From positions 277,755 through 341,754 of the forward strand of contig NZ_JBEXMJ010000007.1 of NCBI RefSeq assembly GCF_040610475.1: a stretch of 64,000 bases of DNA. The letters run 5' to 3'. This DNA is from Actinopolymorpha sp. NPDC004070. GTDB lineage: Bacteria; Actinomycetota; Actinomycetes; Propionibacteriales; Actinopolymorphaceae. Below the pieces are notes generated by a model, which had not been told where the DNA came from, searched no databases, and saw nothing but the letters and a program-made list of their open reading frames with translations. Both the position numbers and the translations under genes were made by a program. This document shows positions 20,094 through 29,147 of this stretch, piece after piece (within the stretch, counting starts at the first letter, position 1; each line of letters opens with the position of its first letter).

Positions 20094-21332
20094 TCAGTAC
20101 TCGGCGGCGGACCGTCGCGGGGTGCGGCGGGCGTTGCCGGCGTGGTCCGCGTGACCGGCGTGGCCGGTCTGCTCCACGTGGCCGGTGTGGTCGGCGCGGT
20201 CCACGTCGCCCACGCCGTCCACGCGCTCGACGTCGATGCCCTCGGCGCGGCGGCCGTCCCCGGAGGAGGGCAGCGTGAGCGCCGGCACCAGCCGCAGTCG
20301 CCGGCTCCTCGCGGGTGATCCGGACAGCGACCGCAGCAGCCAGAACACCGCCCCGAGCGGCACCTCCAGCACGAACGTGAACATCGAGAACAGCAACACC
20401 GCGGCGGTGACCGGCCCCGGTGCCCCACCCAGGTGGATCATCACCGCCGCCGTGCCGGCCTCGGCGATCCCGAACCCGCCCGGCGTGACAACCACCGTGG
20501 TGAGCAGCCGCCCGAGCGCGAACGCCGCGACGGCCTCACCGACGCCGAGGTAAGCGCCGGTGGCCAGCAGGCAGGCGCAGAACAACGCGGCCTGCAGCGC
20601 GAGGTAGCAGCTCATCCCGAGCGTCATCGGCAGCCAGGACGTCCTCAGCAGGCCCGAGGTCGTCACCCGCAGCCGGGCGAGCGCGGCGCTGGCCTGGTGC
20701 TCGGCGGGCCGGATGCGGCGGGGAAGTACGCGCAGCGCGCGGTCGGCCGCCCTTCCCACGACGTCGGCGGCGCGGTCCCAGCGCAGCGCGACCACCAGGG
20801 CGGCGACCAGCCCGAACAGCCCGACCGAGGCGGTGGCGACCGGGACGGCGAGCCAGGAGTCGGGGAGGTGCCCGGCCGCCAGCAGCGCCAGCAGCCCGAC
20901 CGCCGGCAGCAGGAACCGCGCCAGCACGTTGGCGATGCCGGAGGCGACCGTGGACACCGCGATCGCGTGGCTGCGGAAACCCCACGACCGGGCCATCGCG
21001 AAGTTGACCGCGACGCCGGCGGCGCCGCCGAACGGCATCAGGTTGCTCACCGCGCTGCCGACGGCGTTCAGGGTCAGCGCCTGGCGGTGGTTGAGCCCGG
21101 GCAGTGAAGCGGTGAGCACCCAGGTGTACGCCCACAGCCCGAGCCCCCACAACGCGATCAGGCCGACCACGGCCCAGCCGTTCAACCGGGCGAACTGCGC
21201 CCAGATGACGCCCCAGTCGATGCCCACGATGTAGGGCAGGGCGGCCACCAGCCCGACCGCGATCAGGATCGAGGCCAAAGACACCGTGGTGCGCACCCAC
21301 GGACGTTGGAACGCCGATCCGGTCACCTTCAT
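20094..21332 (-). CDS. Flippase-like membrane protein (UPF0104 / lysylphosphatidylglycerol synthase TM family)
   Basis: The 412-residue product has about eight membrane segments. It carries family signatures such as SNLMPFGGAAGVAVNF and VVTPGGFGIAEAG. The fold is shared by AglD and the flippase half of MprF. Such proteins are thought to move lipid-linked molecules across membranes. Its start overlaps the stop of the PIG-L deacetylase by four bases. The last 60 residues are an unusual His/Asp/Gly-rich tail made of repeated HTGH, HAGH and DHAG units. Confidence 0.8.
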   Translation of the reverse strand: MKVTGSAFQRPWVRTTVSLASILIAVGLVAALPYIVGIDWGVIWAQFARLNGWAVVGLIALWGLGLWAYTWVLTASLPGLNHRQALTLNAVGSAVSNLMPFGGAAGVAVNFAMARSWGFRSHAIAVSTVASGIANVLARFLLPAVGLLALLAAGHLPDSWLAVPVATASVGLFGLVAALVVALRWDRAADVVGRAADRALRVLPRRIRPAEHQASAALARLRVTTSGLLRTSWLPMTLGMSCYLALQAALFCACLLATGAYLGVGEAVAAFALGRLLTTVVVTPGGFGIAEAGTAAVMIHLGGAPGPVTAAVLLFSMFTFVLEVPLGAVFWLLRSLSGSPARSRRLRLVPALTLPSSGDGRRAEGIDVERVDGVGDVDRADHTGHVEQTGHAGHADHAGNARRTPRRSAAEY

Positions 21333-22219
21333 CGCGCACTCCCGGGGGTGCGGGAGGGGGCGAGGCCGGCGAGCGGATGCGTCAGGCGGGTGCCCGGCGC
21401 GAGGTCACGCTGGACGTACCACTCGGTGCCGAGCACCAGCCGGAACAGCGGTCCGGGCAGCCGGCGCAACGCCGCGACGGTACGCACCGAGTCGCCGCCG
21501 GTGGCCTGGGTCGCGTGTGCAGCCAGGCTCGCCCGCTTGGCCGCGGTGAACCGGCGTACGTCGATCCGGTGGGTGATCTCGGCCCGGGAGGCGAACGCGC
21601 GCTCGAAGCTGCGCACGTCGAACTCCGGCGGGAACCGGTAGACCCGGCCGACCAGGCGCAGCGCGCGCAGCAGCAGCTCCCGGTCGACGGTCGCCTCGAG
21701 CACCGTCGGCGTGCCGGCGAGCTCGGCGGCCCGGGCTCCCACCCGGTGCACGCGTACGTGGTCGGGGTGGCCGTAACCGCCGGCCGGGTCGTATGTCGTC
21801 ACCAGGTCGGCGTGCTCCTCGGCCAGCAGCGCGGCCAGCCGGCCGGCCGCCTCGTCGACGTCCGCGCGGACGAAGGCCGGTGCCCACGTGGGCTCGGCCC
21901 GCCCGTCCAGACCGGAGTCGGCGTAGCCGAGGTGCTCGACCCGGGCGACGCCGAGTGCCGCGGCGGACGCGCGGAGTTCGGCGAGACGTACGTCGCCGAG
22001 GCGAGGAGCGGTGGGACCGCCTGCGGTCTCCCTGCCGGTGCCCCGGCCGGCGGCCGCACCGGCGGTGATCGACTCCGGCGCGGCCAGCCCCTGGTCACCG
22101 GCCGTGGCGACCACCAGGACGACCCGGTGCCCCTCGGCCGCGAGCCGGGCCATGGTGCCCGAGGTGAACAACGCCTCGTCGTCGGGATGAGCGTGGAAGA
22201 ACACGCAGGTGCGGCCCAT
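21329..22219 (-). CDS. PIG-L (LmbE) family deacetylase
   Basis: The product is 296 residues from ATG 22219. The zinc-binding HAHPDDEALF motif is at residues 8-17, and the conserved GHPDHVRVH motif follows in the second half. Characterised relatives remove the N-acetyl group of GlcNAc conjugates (MshB, BshB, PIG-L). It is coupled by ATGA overlap to the flippase-like gene and lies opposite a GT4 glycosyltransferase. That suggests addition of a GlcNAc-type sugar followed by deacetylation. Confidence 0.88.
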   Translation of the reverse strand: MGRTCVFFHAHPDDEALFTSGTMARLAAEGHRVVLVVATAGDQGLAAPESITAGAAAGRGTGRETAGGPTAPRLGDVRLAELRASAAALGVARVEHLGYADSGLDGRAEPTWAPAFVRADVDEAAGRLAALLAEEHADLVTTYDPAGGYGHPDHVRVHRVGARAAELAGTPTVLEATVDRELLLRALRLVGRVYRFPPEFDVRSFERAFASRAEITHRIDVRRFTAAKRASLAAHATQATGGDSVRTVAALRRLPGPLFRLVLGTEWYVQRDLAPGTRLTHPLAGLAPSRTPGSAR

Positions 22220-22523
22220 CCCCCCACCCTCGCACGAGCGGGTACGGAACCGCCGTGTCCTCAGGGACATCTCCGGGAATCCTCCAGTGGCGACGCGGTG
22301 GGCCAGTGCTGATACTCATGGACGGCTCGGATCGGCGCACAGGGCTGGACGACGTGGACGAAGTGGATTACGCAGACGACATGGGCGACGGGAACCTCGG
22401 CGCGGGACGAACGCACGCCGGTGCGGGGCCCGTCACGCTACACCTGCTTACCCGCGTCCTCTCCCGAGCCGGAACGAGGGCGGCCTGGACCGCCCCGACC
22501 AACGTCGACACGGGGGACGTGTG
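22220..22523. other. Divergent intergenic region between the deacetylase and GT4 genes
   Basis: These 304 bases should hold both promoters, but I could not pick convincing -35/-10 pairs. A 69-codon frame from ATG 22318 ends by overlapping the GT4 start codon (GTGA). Its Asp-rich product has no recognisable features, so I do not call it a gene. Confidence 0.4.
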
Positions 22524-23729
22524 GTGAAAGTCGTACACGTGAGTGACTGCTTCCTGCCCCGGCTGGGTGGGATCGAGATCCAGCTCGCCGAGCTCGCCCG
22601 GATGCAGCACCGCGCCGGCCACCGGGTCGAGGTGGTCACCGCCACGCCCGACGGTGCCGGCGGGGACGCTGCCTGGGCGGCCGCGGCGGGGGACCGGTCC
22701 GGCGGCCCGGGCGTGCCGGTCCACCGGGTGGTGGCGCCGCTTCCGTGGGAGCTACCGGTTCATCCGCGCACCGGCCGCCACGTCGGCCGGCTGTACGCCG
22801 ACCTGCGCCCGGATGTCGTGCACGTGCACGTCGGCGCGGTGTCGCCGTTCGGCTGGGCGGCCGTCCGCGCGGCGGCACGCCGCCGGCTGCCCACGGTGGT
22901 GACCGTGCACAGCATGTGGGATCCCGCCACCTGCGCGATGTACCGCGCCCTGGACGCCGCAGCCTCCTGGACCGGCTGGCCGGCGGTGGCGTCGACGGTG
23001 AGCGAGGCGGCGGCCGTCCCGATCCGGCGGGTCGTCGGCGACCGGGTGCCGGTGCGAGTGGTCGCGAACGGCATCGACACCGCGCAGTGGCGGCCGGCCG
23101 AGCCTGCCGACCGGCCCGAGCCTGCCGACCCGGCCGACCGCCGGCACCGACCCGGCGTGCACGTGGTCGCTGTCGGCCGGCTGGCTCCGCGCAAGCAGCC
23201 GTTGACGTTGCTGTCGATCCTGCGCGCCGCCCGCTCCGAACTGGACGGGCTGGACAGGCGGGTGCCGCTGTACGCCACCGTCGTCGGCGACGGGCCGGCC
23301 CGTCCGCTGATGGAGCGCTATCTCCGCCGCCACGCGATGACCGGCTGGGTGGAGCTCGCCGGTCGCCTGGACCGTGACCGGGTGCGCGCGGTGCTGGGTT
23401 CGGCGGACGTGTTCCTCGCCCCGGCGATCCGGGAGTCGTTCGGCATCGCCGCGCTGGAGGCGCGGCTGGCCGGCGTGCCCGTCGTGGCGTACGACCGCGG
23501 TGGCGTGGCCGACTTCGTCGTCTCGGAGAAGGAGGGCCTGCTCGGCGGTTCGCCGGCCGAGCTCGCCGCCGCGGTCGCCCGGCTGGCCGGTGACGACACC
23601 CTGCGCGGCACCATCGCGGCGTACAACCGGTCGACCGAGCCGGTGCGCTGCACCTGGCCGGTGGTGCTGGCCGACTTCGACGAGCTGTACGCGCTGGCCC
23701 GGGCCAGGGCGAACCGCTCGGCACCTTAG
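22524..23729 (+). CDS. GT4 family glycosyltransferase
   Basis: GTG 22524 follows GGGGGA by seven bases and gives 401 residues. The opening VKVVHVSDCFLPRLGGIE is the GT-B acceptor-side Rossmann start. The donor-binding half holds VAVGRLAPRKQP, and the E-x7-E motif lies within ESFGIAALEARLAG. Retaining GT4 enzymes include MshA and BshA, which add GlcNAc to inositol phosphate or malate, and mannosyltransferases of glycolipids. The divergent PIG-L gene favours a GlcNAc donor, but this is inference. A 24-base GAGCCTGCCGACCGGCC-type duplication sits near 23100-23135. Confidence 0.88.
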   Translation: MKVVHVSDCFLPRLGGIEIQLAELARMQHRAGHRVEVVTATPDGAGGDAAWAAAAGDRSGGPGVPVHRVVAPLPWELPVHPRTGRHVGRLYADLRPDVVHVHVGAVSPFGWAAVRAAARRRLPTVVTVHSMWDPATCAMYRALDAAASWTGWPAVASTVSEAAAVPIRRVVGDRVPVRVVANGIDTAQWRPAEPADRPEPADPADRRHRPGVHVVAVGRLAPRKQPLTLLSILRAARSELDGLDRRVPLYATVVGDGPARPLMERYLRRHAMTGWVELAGRLDRDRVRAVLGSADVFLAPAIRESFGIAALEARLAGVPVVAYDRGGVADFVVSEKEGLLGGSPAELAAAVARLAGDDTLRGTIAAYNRSTEPVRCTWPVVLADFDELYALARARANRSAP

Positions 23730-23842
23730 GTTCCCCCGGCGCCCGCGTTCCCGCACAATGGGGTCCCCACGCGCGGTCGACAGCCGCGGCGGTGGACGGA
23801 CCAGCGGACGAACCACCGGACGGGTCGGGCGGGAGGAACGCG

Positions 23843-24979
23843 ATGCGTACGACGTTGCGGGACGTCGCCCGGCTGGCCGGGGTGTCGCCGAAGACGGTCT
23901 CCAACGTCGTCAACGGCTATCTCCACGTCCGGGCGGAGACCCGCGTCCGGGTGGAGGAGGCGATCGTCACCCTCAACTACCGGCCCAACCTGTCCGCCCG
24001 CAACCTCCGCCGCGGCCGCACCGGGGTGATCGCGCTGGCCGTGCCCGAGCTGGACGTGCCGTACTTCGCCGAGTTGGCCCGCCACCTGGTCGCCGCCGCG
24101 GACGCGCGCGGCTGGACGGTGCTGGTGGACCAGACCGACGGTGTACGTGAACGCGAACGCCAGGTGATCGGCGGCATCCGCGACCAGCTCATCGACGGTC
24201 TGGTGCTCAGCCCGCTGGCCCTCACCGCGGCCGATCTGGCCGAGCGCACCGACGCCACGCCGATGGTGCTGCTGGGCGAGCGGATCCACCGCGGACCGGC
24301 CGACCACGTGCTCATCGACAACGTGGCGGCCGCCCGGGACGCCACCGCGCACCTGCTCGAACTGGGCCGCACCCGGGTCGCCGCGATCGGCGCCCAGCGC
24401 AGCGCCGCCGGGGTGACCGCCCGGATGCGGCTGCGCGGCTACCGCTCGGCGCTGGCCTCCGCCGGGGTCGGCTACGACGAGCGGCTGGTCGCCTCGACGC
24501 CGCGGTTCCACCGCGCGGAGGGCGCCGCCGCGATGGCTGCGTTGCTGGATGCCGGCGCCCGCCCCGACGCGGTGTTCTGCTTCAGCGACCTGCTCGCCCT
24601 CGGCGCGCTGCGCACGCTCGCCGAGCGCGGCGTGCGGGTGCCCGACGACGTGGCGGTGATCGGGTTCGACGACATCGAGGACGGCCGGTTCAGCGTGCCG
24701 ACCCTGTCCACGATCTCGCCGGACAAGCGCCGGATCGCCGGGTGCGCCGTCGACCTGCTGCACCGGCAGTTACTGACCGGCGCGGCCGGACGCGCCGACG
24801 CCGACGGCGGTCCGCAGGAGGTGTACGCCGACTACCGCCTGATCGCGCGGGAGAGCACCGGCGCGTCCACCCCGCCCGTTCGGCCGAGCCCGTCCGGGCT
24901 CTCGGGCTTCTCCGGCTCCTCCACCCAGCCCGTCGCGTCGGCGCCGGCGGTCTCACCGGTCCCGCCGACGGTCTCCTGA
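23843..24979 (+). CDS. LacI family transcriptional regulator
   Basis: The product is 378 residues from ATG 23843 behind GGGAGGA. The helix-turn-helix at 4-24 (LRDVARLAGVSPKTVSNVV) and the hinge helix near 50 are standard. A sugar-binding periplasmic-type domain with VIGFDDIEDGRFSVPTLSTI fills residues 60-340. The C-terminus is a Pro/Ser-rich extension. It sits directly before the GH38 alpha-mannosidase, whose promoter has a LacI-type palindrome, so it probably represses that gene until a mannoside ligand binds. It may also act at the operator at 20042. Confidence 0.92.
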   Translation: MRTTLRDVARLAGVSPKTVSNVVNGYLHVRAETRVRVEEAIVTLNYRPNLSARNLRRGRTGVIALAVPELDVPYFAELARHLVAAADARGWTVLVDQTDGVRERERQVIGGIRDQLIDGLVLSPLALTAADLAERTDATPMVLLGERIHRGPADHVLIDNVAAARDATAHLLELGRTRVAAIGAQRSAAGVTARMRLRGYRSALASAGVGYDERLVASTPRFHRAEGAAAMAALLDAGARPDAVFCFSDLLALGALRTLAERGVRVPDDVAVIGFDDIEDGRFSVPTLSTISPDKRRIAGCAVDLLHRQLLTGAAGRADADGGPQEVYADYRLIARESTGASTPPVRPSPSGLSGFSGSSTQPVASAPAVSPVPPTVS

Positions 24980-24996
24980 ATCTCCGGCGAATCCCG

Positions 24997-25029
24997 GCGA
25001 CCCGCCACGTTCCGTGTCCGCCGGGTCGC
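24997..25029 (+). terminator. Hairpin after the LacI gene
   Basis: Arms GCGACCCGCC and GCCGGGTCGC pair at nine of ten positions around a 13-base loop, starting 18 bases after the stop. There is no T-run. Confidence 0.35.
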
Positions 25030-25130
25030 TGCGCGTCTGCCCGGGTTGTCGCCGGTGGACGCCGCGCGGCCGAGCGGGCGGGCTGGGCTAGCGTCTCTCC
25101 CCAGACATTCCTCGCCCGCCGGCCCGAATG

Positions 25131-25144
25131 TGGGAACGCTCCCA
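25131..25144. promoter_or_regulatory. LacI-family operator before the alpha-mannosidase
   Basis: TGGGAACGCTCCCA is a near-perfect palindrome resembling the CebR-type box TGGGAGCGCTCCCA. It lies 45 bases before the GH38 start and downstream of a TAGCGT hexamer at 25089-25094. A bound repressor would act as a roadblock. Confidence 0.65.
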
Positions 25145-25188
25145 TATGTCGGCCTCGGGTGACCGTACCCGGTTCCTTCGGAGGACCC

Positions 25189-28100
25189 ATGCACGATGAC
25201 CAGAAGCTGGTGGAAGCCCGGCTGGAACGCGCTCTCCAGCAACGGCTCCGCCCCGCTCTGTACGGCGACACCGTTCCGCTCGACATCGAGGTGTGGCACG
25301 CCCCCGGTGAGCCGGTCCCGGTCACCGACGCCCTCGCGGCCGACTTCAAGCCGGCTGCCCTGGGCGACAAGTGGGGCCCGCCGTGGGGGACCAGCTGGTT
25401 CCGGCTGACCGCGCAGGTCCCGCAGGAGTGGGACGGCCTGCGGGTTGAGGCGGTCGTCGACCTCGGCTTCGGCGGCGGCCCCGGCTTCTCCGCCGAGGGG
25501 CTCGCGTACACCCCGGACGGCGACCCGATCAAGGGCCTCAACCCGGACAACATCTACCTCCCGGTCAGCGGGCTCGCGGCCGGTGGCGTCTCGCCGTCGG
25601 AGCATGCGAAGGCCAAGGGGGGTGCGGCGTTCCAGGTCTACCTCGAGGCCGCCGCCAACCCCGCGGTGATCCAGTCCGGCTTCCTGCCCACCAACCTGGG
25701 CGACAAGTCCACCGCCGGCACCGAGCCGATGTACGAGATCCGCCGGGCCGAGCTCGCGGTGTTCAACGTCGACGTCTACCACCTGCTGCGCGACATCGAG
25801 GTGCTGGCGCAGCTGATGCACGAGCTGCCGACCGACCTGCCGCGCCGCCCGGAGATCCTGCGCGCCCTCGAGCGTTCGCTGGACGCCCTCGACTACGACG
25901 ACATCCCGGGTTCGGCCGCGCTCGCCCGCGAGCAGCTCGCCCCGGTGCTGGCCAAGCCGGCGTACGCCAGCGCCCACCAGATCTCCGCCGTCGGGCACGC
26001 GCACATCGACTCCGCGTGGCTGTGGCCGCTGCGCGAGACGGTGCGCAAGGTCGCCCGTACGGTCTCCAACGTCACCACGCTGGCCGCCGACCACCCCGAC
26101 TTCAGGTTCGCGTTCTCCCAGGCCCAGCAGCACGCCTGGATGAAGGAACACCACCCGAAGGTCTGGGACCGCCTCAAGGCCGCCGTCGAGTCCGGCCAGA
26201 TCATCCCCATCGGCGGGATGTGGGTCGAGTCCGACAGCAACATGCCGGGCGGTGAGGCGATGGCCCGCCAGTTCGTGCACGGCAAGAAGTTCTTCCTGGA
26301 CGAGTACGGCATCGAGACCGAGACCGTCTGGCTGCCGGACTCCTTCGGCTACTCCGGCGCGATGCCGCAGCTGGTGAAGCTCGCCGGCAACAAGTGGTTC
26401 CTCACCCAGAAGATCTCCTGGAACCAGACCAACAAGTTCCCGCACCACACGTTCTGGTGGGAGGGCATCGACGGGACGCGGGTCTTCACCCACTTCCCGC
26501 CGGCCGACACCTACAACGGCCAGCTCACCGGCGACGAGCTCGCCCGGGCCCAGCGCAACTACCAGGACCAGGGCGGCGGCACCTGGTCGCTGCTGCCGTT
26601 CGGCCACGGCGACGGCGGTGGCGGCCCCACCCGGGAGATGCTCGGCCGGGCGGAGCGGCTGGCCGACCTGGAGGCCTCGCCGAAGGTGACCATCGAGCAC
26701 CCGGCGGACTTCTTCCAGCGCGCCCACGACGAGTACTCCAACGCGCCGGTGTGGGTCGGTGAGCTCTACCTCGAGCTGCACCGGGCCACGTTCACCTCTC
26801 AGGCCAAGACCAAGCAGGGCAACCGCCGCAGCGAGCACCTGCTGCGCGAGGCCGAGCTGTGGTCGGCCGCGGCGGCGGTGGCCGGCCGGGCGGACTACCC
26901 GTACGAGGACCTGGACCGGATCTGGAAGGCCGTCCTGCTCAACCAGTTCCACGACATCCTGCCGGGCAGCTCGATCCACTGGGTCCACCGCGAGGCGGAG
27001 GAGACCTACGCCCGGCTGGCGGTCGAGCTGGAGGCGATCATCGAGCGCGCGCAGCGGGCGCTGGCCGGCGAGGGCGACGCCACCGTCGTCTTCAACGCCG
27101 CACCGCACGACCGGCTCGGCGTGCCGGCCATGGGCGCGGACGTACGGGCCTCCTCGCACGCGCCGGAGGTGTCGGTACGCCGTGAGGGCAGCGCCGTCGT
27201 CCTCGACAACGGCCTGGTCCGGGTGACCGTGGACGAGCGCGGCCTGCTCAGCTCCGTCGTGGAGCTGGAGTCCGGCCGGGAGGCGATCGCCCCGGGCGCG
27301 GCGGGCAACCTGCTGCAGCTGCACGTCGACACCCCGAACCTCTGGGACGCCTGGGACGTCGACCCCTTCTACCGCAACAAGGTGCGCGACCTCACCGACG
27401 TCGACTCGATCGAGGTCGTGTCGGAGTCGGGCACCGAGGCCGCGGTGGCCGTGACCCGTTCGTTCGGCGGCTCCACGATCCGGCAGACGATCCGGATCGG
27501 GGTCGGCGAGTGCCAGGTCAACGTCGACAACGAGATCGACTGGCACGAGAAGGAGAAGTTCCTCAAGGTCGCGTTCCCGCTGGACGTTCGCGCCGACCAG
27601 TCCGCGTCGGAGACGCAGTTCGGCCACGTGTTCCGGGCCACCCACACCAACACCTCGTGGGAGAACGCGAAGTTCGAGTTCTGCGCGCACCGGTGGATCC
27701 AGGTGGGCGAGCCGGGGTACGGCCACGCTGTGGTCAACAACTCCACGTACGGCCACGACGTGACCCGCGACGTCCGTACCGAGGACGGCGGCACCACCAC
27801 CACGGTGCGGCTGTCCCTGCTGCGGGCGCCGCGAGTGCCCGACCCGGTGACCGACCAGGGCGTGCACAAGCTGTCGTACGCACTGGTGCCCGGGGCGGGC
27901 ATCGCCGAGGCGGTCGAGGAGGGCTACCGCATCAACCTCCCGGCGCGCACGGTGACCGGTGCCGAGGGCGTCGCCCCGCTGGTGCGGGTGGACAACCCGG
28001 CCGTGGTGGTCGAGGCCGTGAAGCTCGCCGAGGACCGGTCCGGCGACGTGGTCGTCCGGCTGTACGAGGCACACGGCGGCCGCGCGACCGGCCGGGTGTC

Positions 28101-28239
28101 CACGTCGTTCGGCGCCGCGTCGGTCACCGAGACCGACCTGCTCGAGCGTCCGCTGGCCGACCGCGAGGTGGTCGACGGCGCGGTCGAGGTGACGCTGCGG
28201 CCGTTCCAGATCCTCACCCTGAGGTTCGCCCGCGCCTGA
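25189..28239 (+). CDS. GH38 alpha-mannosidase
   Basis: GH38 enzymes remove alpha-mannose from glycans by a retaining, metal-dependent mechanism. ATG 25189 lies behind GGAGG and gives 1016 residues. The catalytic domain has the metal-binding GHAHIDSAWLWP motif (His272, Asp274). The nucleophile is Asp384 in WLPDSFGYSG, and the substrate loop is HTFWWEGIDGTRVFTHF. The C-terminal half is the beta-rich GH38 region. There is no signal peptide, so it acts inside the cell on imported oligosaccharides. Control by the adjacent LacI regulator is likely, and a UUCG-loop terminator follows. Confidence 0.95.
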   Translation: MHDDQKLVEARLERALQQRLRPALYGDTVPLDIEVWHAPGEPVPVTDALAADFKPAALGDKWGPPWGTSWFRLTAQVPQEWDGLRVEAVVDLGFGGGPGFSAEGLAYTPDGDPIKGLNPDNIYLPVSGLAAGGVSPSEHAKAKGGAAFQVYLEAAANPAVIQSGFLPTNLGDKSTAGTEPMYEIRRAELAVFNVDVYHLLRDIEVLAQLMHELPTDLPRRPEILRALERSLDALDYDDIPGSAALAREQLAPVLAKPAYASAHQISAVGHAHIDSAWLWPLRETVRKVARTVSNVTTLAADHPDFRFAFSQAQQHAWMKEHHPKVWDRLKAAVESGQIIPIGGMWVESDSNMPGGEAMARQFVHGKKFFLDEYGIETETVWLPDSFGYSGAMPQLVKLAGNKWFLTQKISWNQTNKFPHHTFWWEGIDGTRVFTHFPPADTYNGQLTGDELARAQRNYQDQGGGTWSLLPFGHGDGGGGPTREMLGRAERLADLEASPKVTIEHPADFFQRAHDEYSNAPVWVGELYLELHRATFTSQAKTKQGNRRSEHLLREAELWSAAAAVAGRADYPYEDLDRIWKAVLLNQFHDILPGSSIHWVHREAEETYARLAVELEAIIERAQRALAGEGDATVVFNAAPHDRLGVPAMGADVRASSHAPEVSVRREGSAVVLDNGLVRVTVDERGLLSSVVELESGREAIAPGAAGNLLQLHVDTPNLWDAWDVDPFYRNKVRDLTDVDSIEVVSESGTEAAVAVTRSFGGSTIRQTIRIGVGECQVNVDNEIDWHEKEKFLKVAFPLDVRADQSASETQFGHVFRATHTNTSWENAKFEFCAHRWIQVGEPGYGHAVVNNSTYGHDVTRDVRTEDGGTTTTVRLSLLRAPRVPDPVTDQGVHKLSYALVPGAGIAEAVEEGYRINLPARTVTGAEGVAPLVRVDNPAVVVEAVKLAEDRSGDVVVRLYEAHGGRATGRVSTSFGAASVTETDLLERPLADREVVDGAVEVTLRPFQILTLRFARA

Positions 28240-28323
28240 TCGCTCGGGTCGCTCGATCGCCGGTCACACCGGCGGTTGGACAGGCACGGCAAGCACGACA
28301 GGTACGACAGCAGAGCCGGCAGG

Positions 28324-28353
28324 TGGCCGGCCCGGGTTCGCCCGGGCCGGCCA
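28324..28353 (+). terminator. Strong hairpin terminator after the mannosidase
   Basis: A perfect 13-bp GC-rich stem is closed by a TTCG tetraloop (left arm 28324-28336, right arm 28341-28353). It separates the mannosidase from the GntR gene. Confidence 0.75.
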
Positions 28354-28397
28354 TCGGCGTTTCCGGCCGTCGGCCGGGTTGTGACACAATCTCGCCC

Positions 28398-29147
28398 ATG
28401 AGCGAGGCCAGCCGGACGGCCGCCGAGCAGGTGGCGGAAGTGCTGCGCGCCCGGCTCCTCGACGGAGCGCTGCCACCCGGCGCGCACCTGTCGGAGGAGC
28501 AGCTGGCCACGGAGTTCGGTGTCGGCCGCTACACCGTGCGGGCGGCGCTGCGGGCGTTGGTGACCGCCGGCCTGCTCACGCACGTACGCCATCGCGGCGC
28601 GTTCGTCCCCGACCTCACCATCGAGCGGGTGGAGGAGTTGTTCGGCTACCGCGCCGTCATCGAGCTCGGGGCGCTGCGGCTCGCCCTCGCCGGCGGGCGC
28701 GACCTGGCTCCGGTAGCGGCCGCTGTCGCCGCTCTGGAAGCCGTCGACCGGCCCGGCGGCTCGCCCGCCGCCTGGCACGACGTCACCGCCGCACACCGTG
28801 CCGTGCACCACTCCCTGGTCGCGGCGGCCGGCAACCCCCGCCTCCTCGGCGCGTACTCCGCGTGCGAGGACGAGCTGCAGTTCCTGCTCGCCTTCGCACG
28901 GCCGGAGTTCACCCCCGGTCGCCTCGCCCGCCTGCACCGGGAGCTGCTGACCAACCTCGACCGCGGCGTGGAGAAGGCCCAGCGTGCCCTCGCCGACGAC
29001 CTGGAGGTCGGCCGGCAGGGGCTGGTCCGCGCGCTCGCCCTGCCCACCGACCCGCCGGTTGATCCGCCGGCCGCCCAGCCGACCGCCCCGCCCAGTGATC
29101 CGCCCCGACCGAAGAGTCCCGCCGGACAAGGGAGAACCCCCAGATGA
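28398..29147 (+). CDS. GntR family regulator (FCD/FadR type)
   Basis: The 249-residue product starts at ATG 28398 with [15 protein letters not shown] winged helix-turn-helix (about 5-75) contains [24 protein letters not shown]. The C-terminal helical FCD-type effector domain (85-215) has conserved His positions in [12 protein letters not shown]. The last 30 residues are Pro-rich linker-like sequence. Its stop overlaps the start of the hydroxyacid oxidase by four bases, so it probably controls that enzyme and responds to its substrate, as LldR does. Confidence 0.88.
   Translation: MSEASRTAAEQVAEVLRARLLDGALPPGAHLSEEQLATEFGVGRYTVRAALRALVTAGLLTHVRHRGAFVPDLTIERVEELFGYRAVIELGALRLALAGGRDLAPVAAAVAALEAVDRPGGSPAAWHDVTAAHRAVHHSLVAAAGNPRLLGAYSACEDELQFLLAFARPEFTPGRLARLHRELLTNLDRGVEKAQRALADDLEVGRQGLVRALALPTDPPVDPPAAQPTAPPSDPPRPKSPAGQGRTPR

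Noticed and set aside
22318..22527. A 69-codon frame whose stop overlaps the GT4 start codon (GTGA)
   Set aside because: The overlap looks like translational coupling, but there is no ribosome site, no leaderless -10 and no conserved pattern in the Asp-rich product.
24832..28074. A 1080-codon open frame on the minus strand
   Set aside because: It mirrors the GH38 mannosidase and the 3' end of the LacI gene; the repetitive, domain-free translation marks it as a GC shadow.
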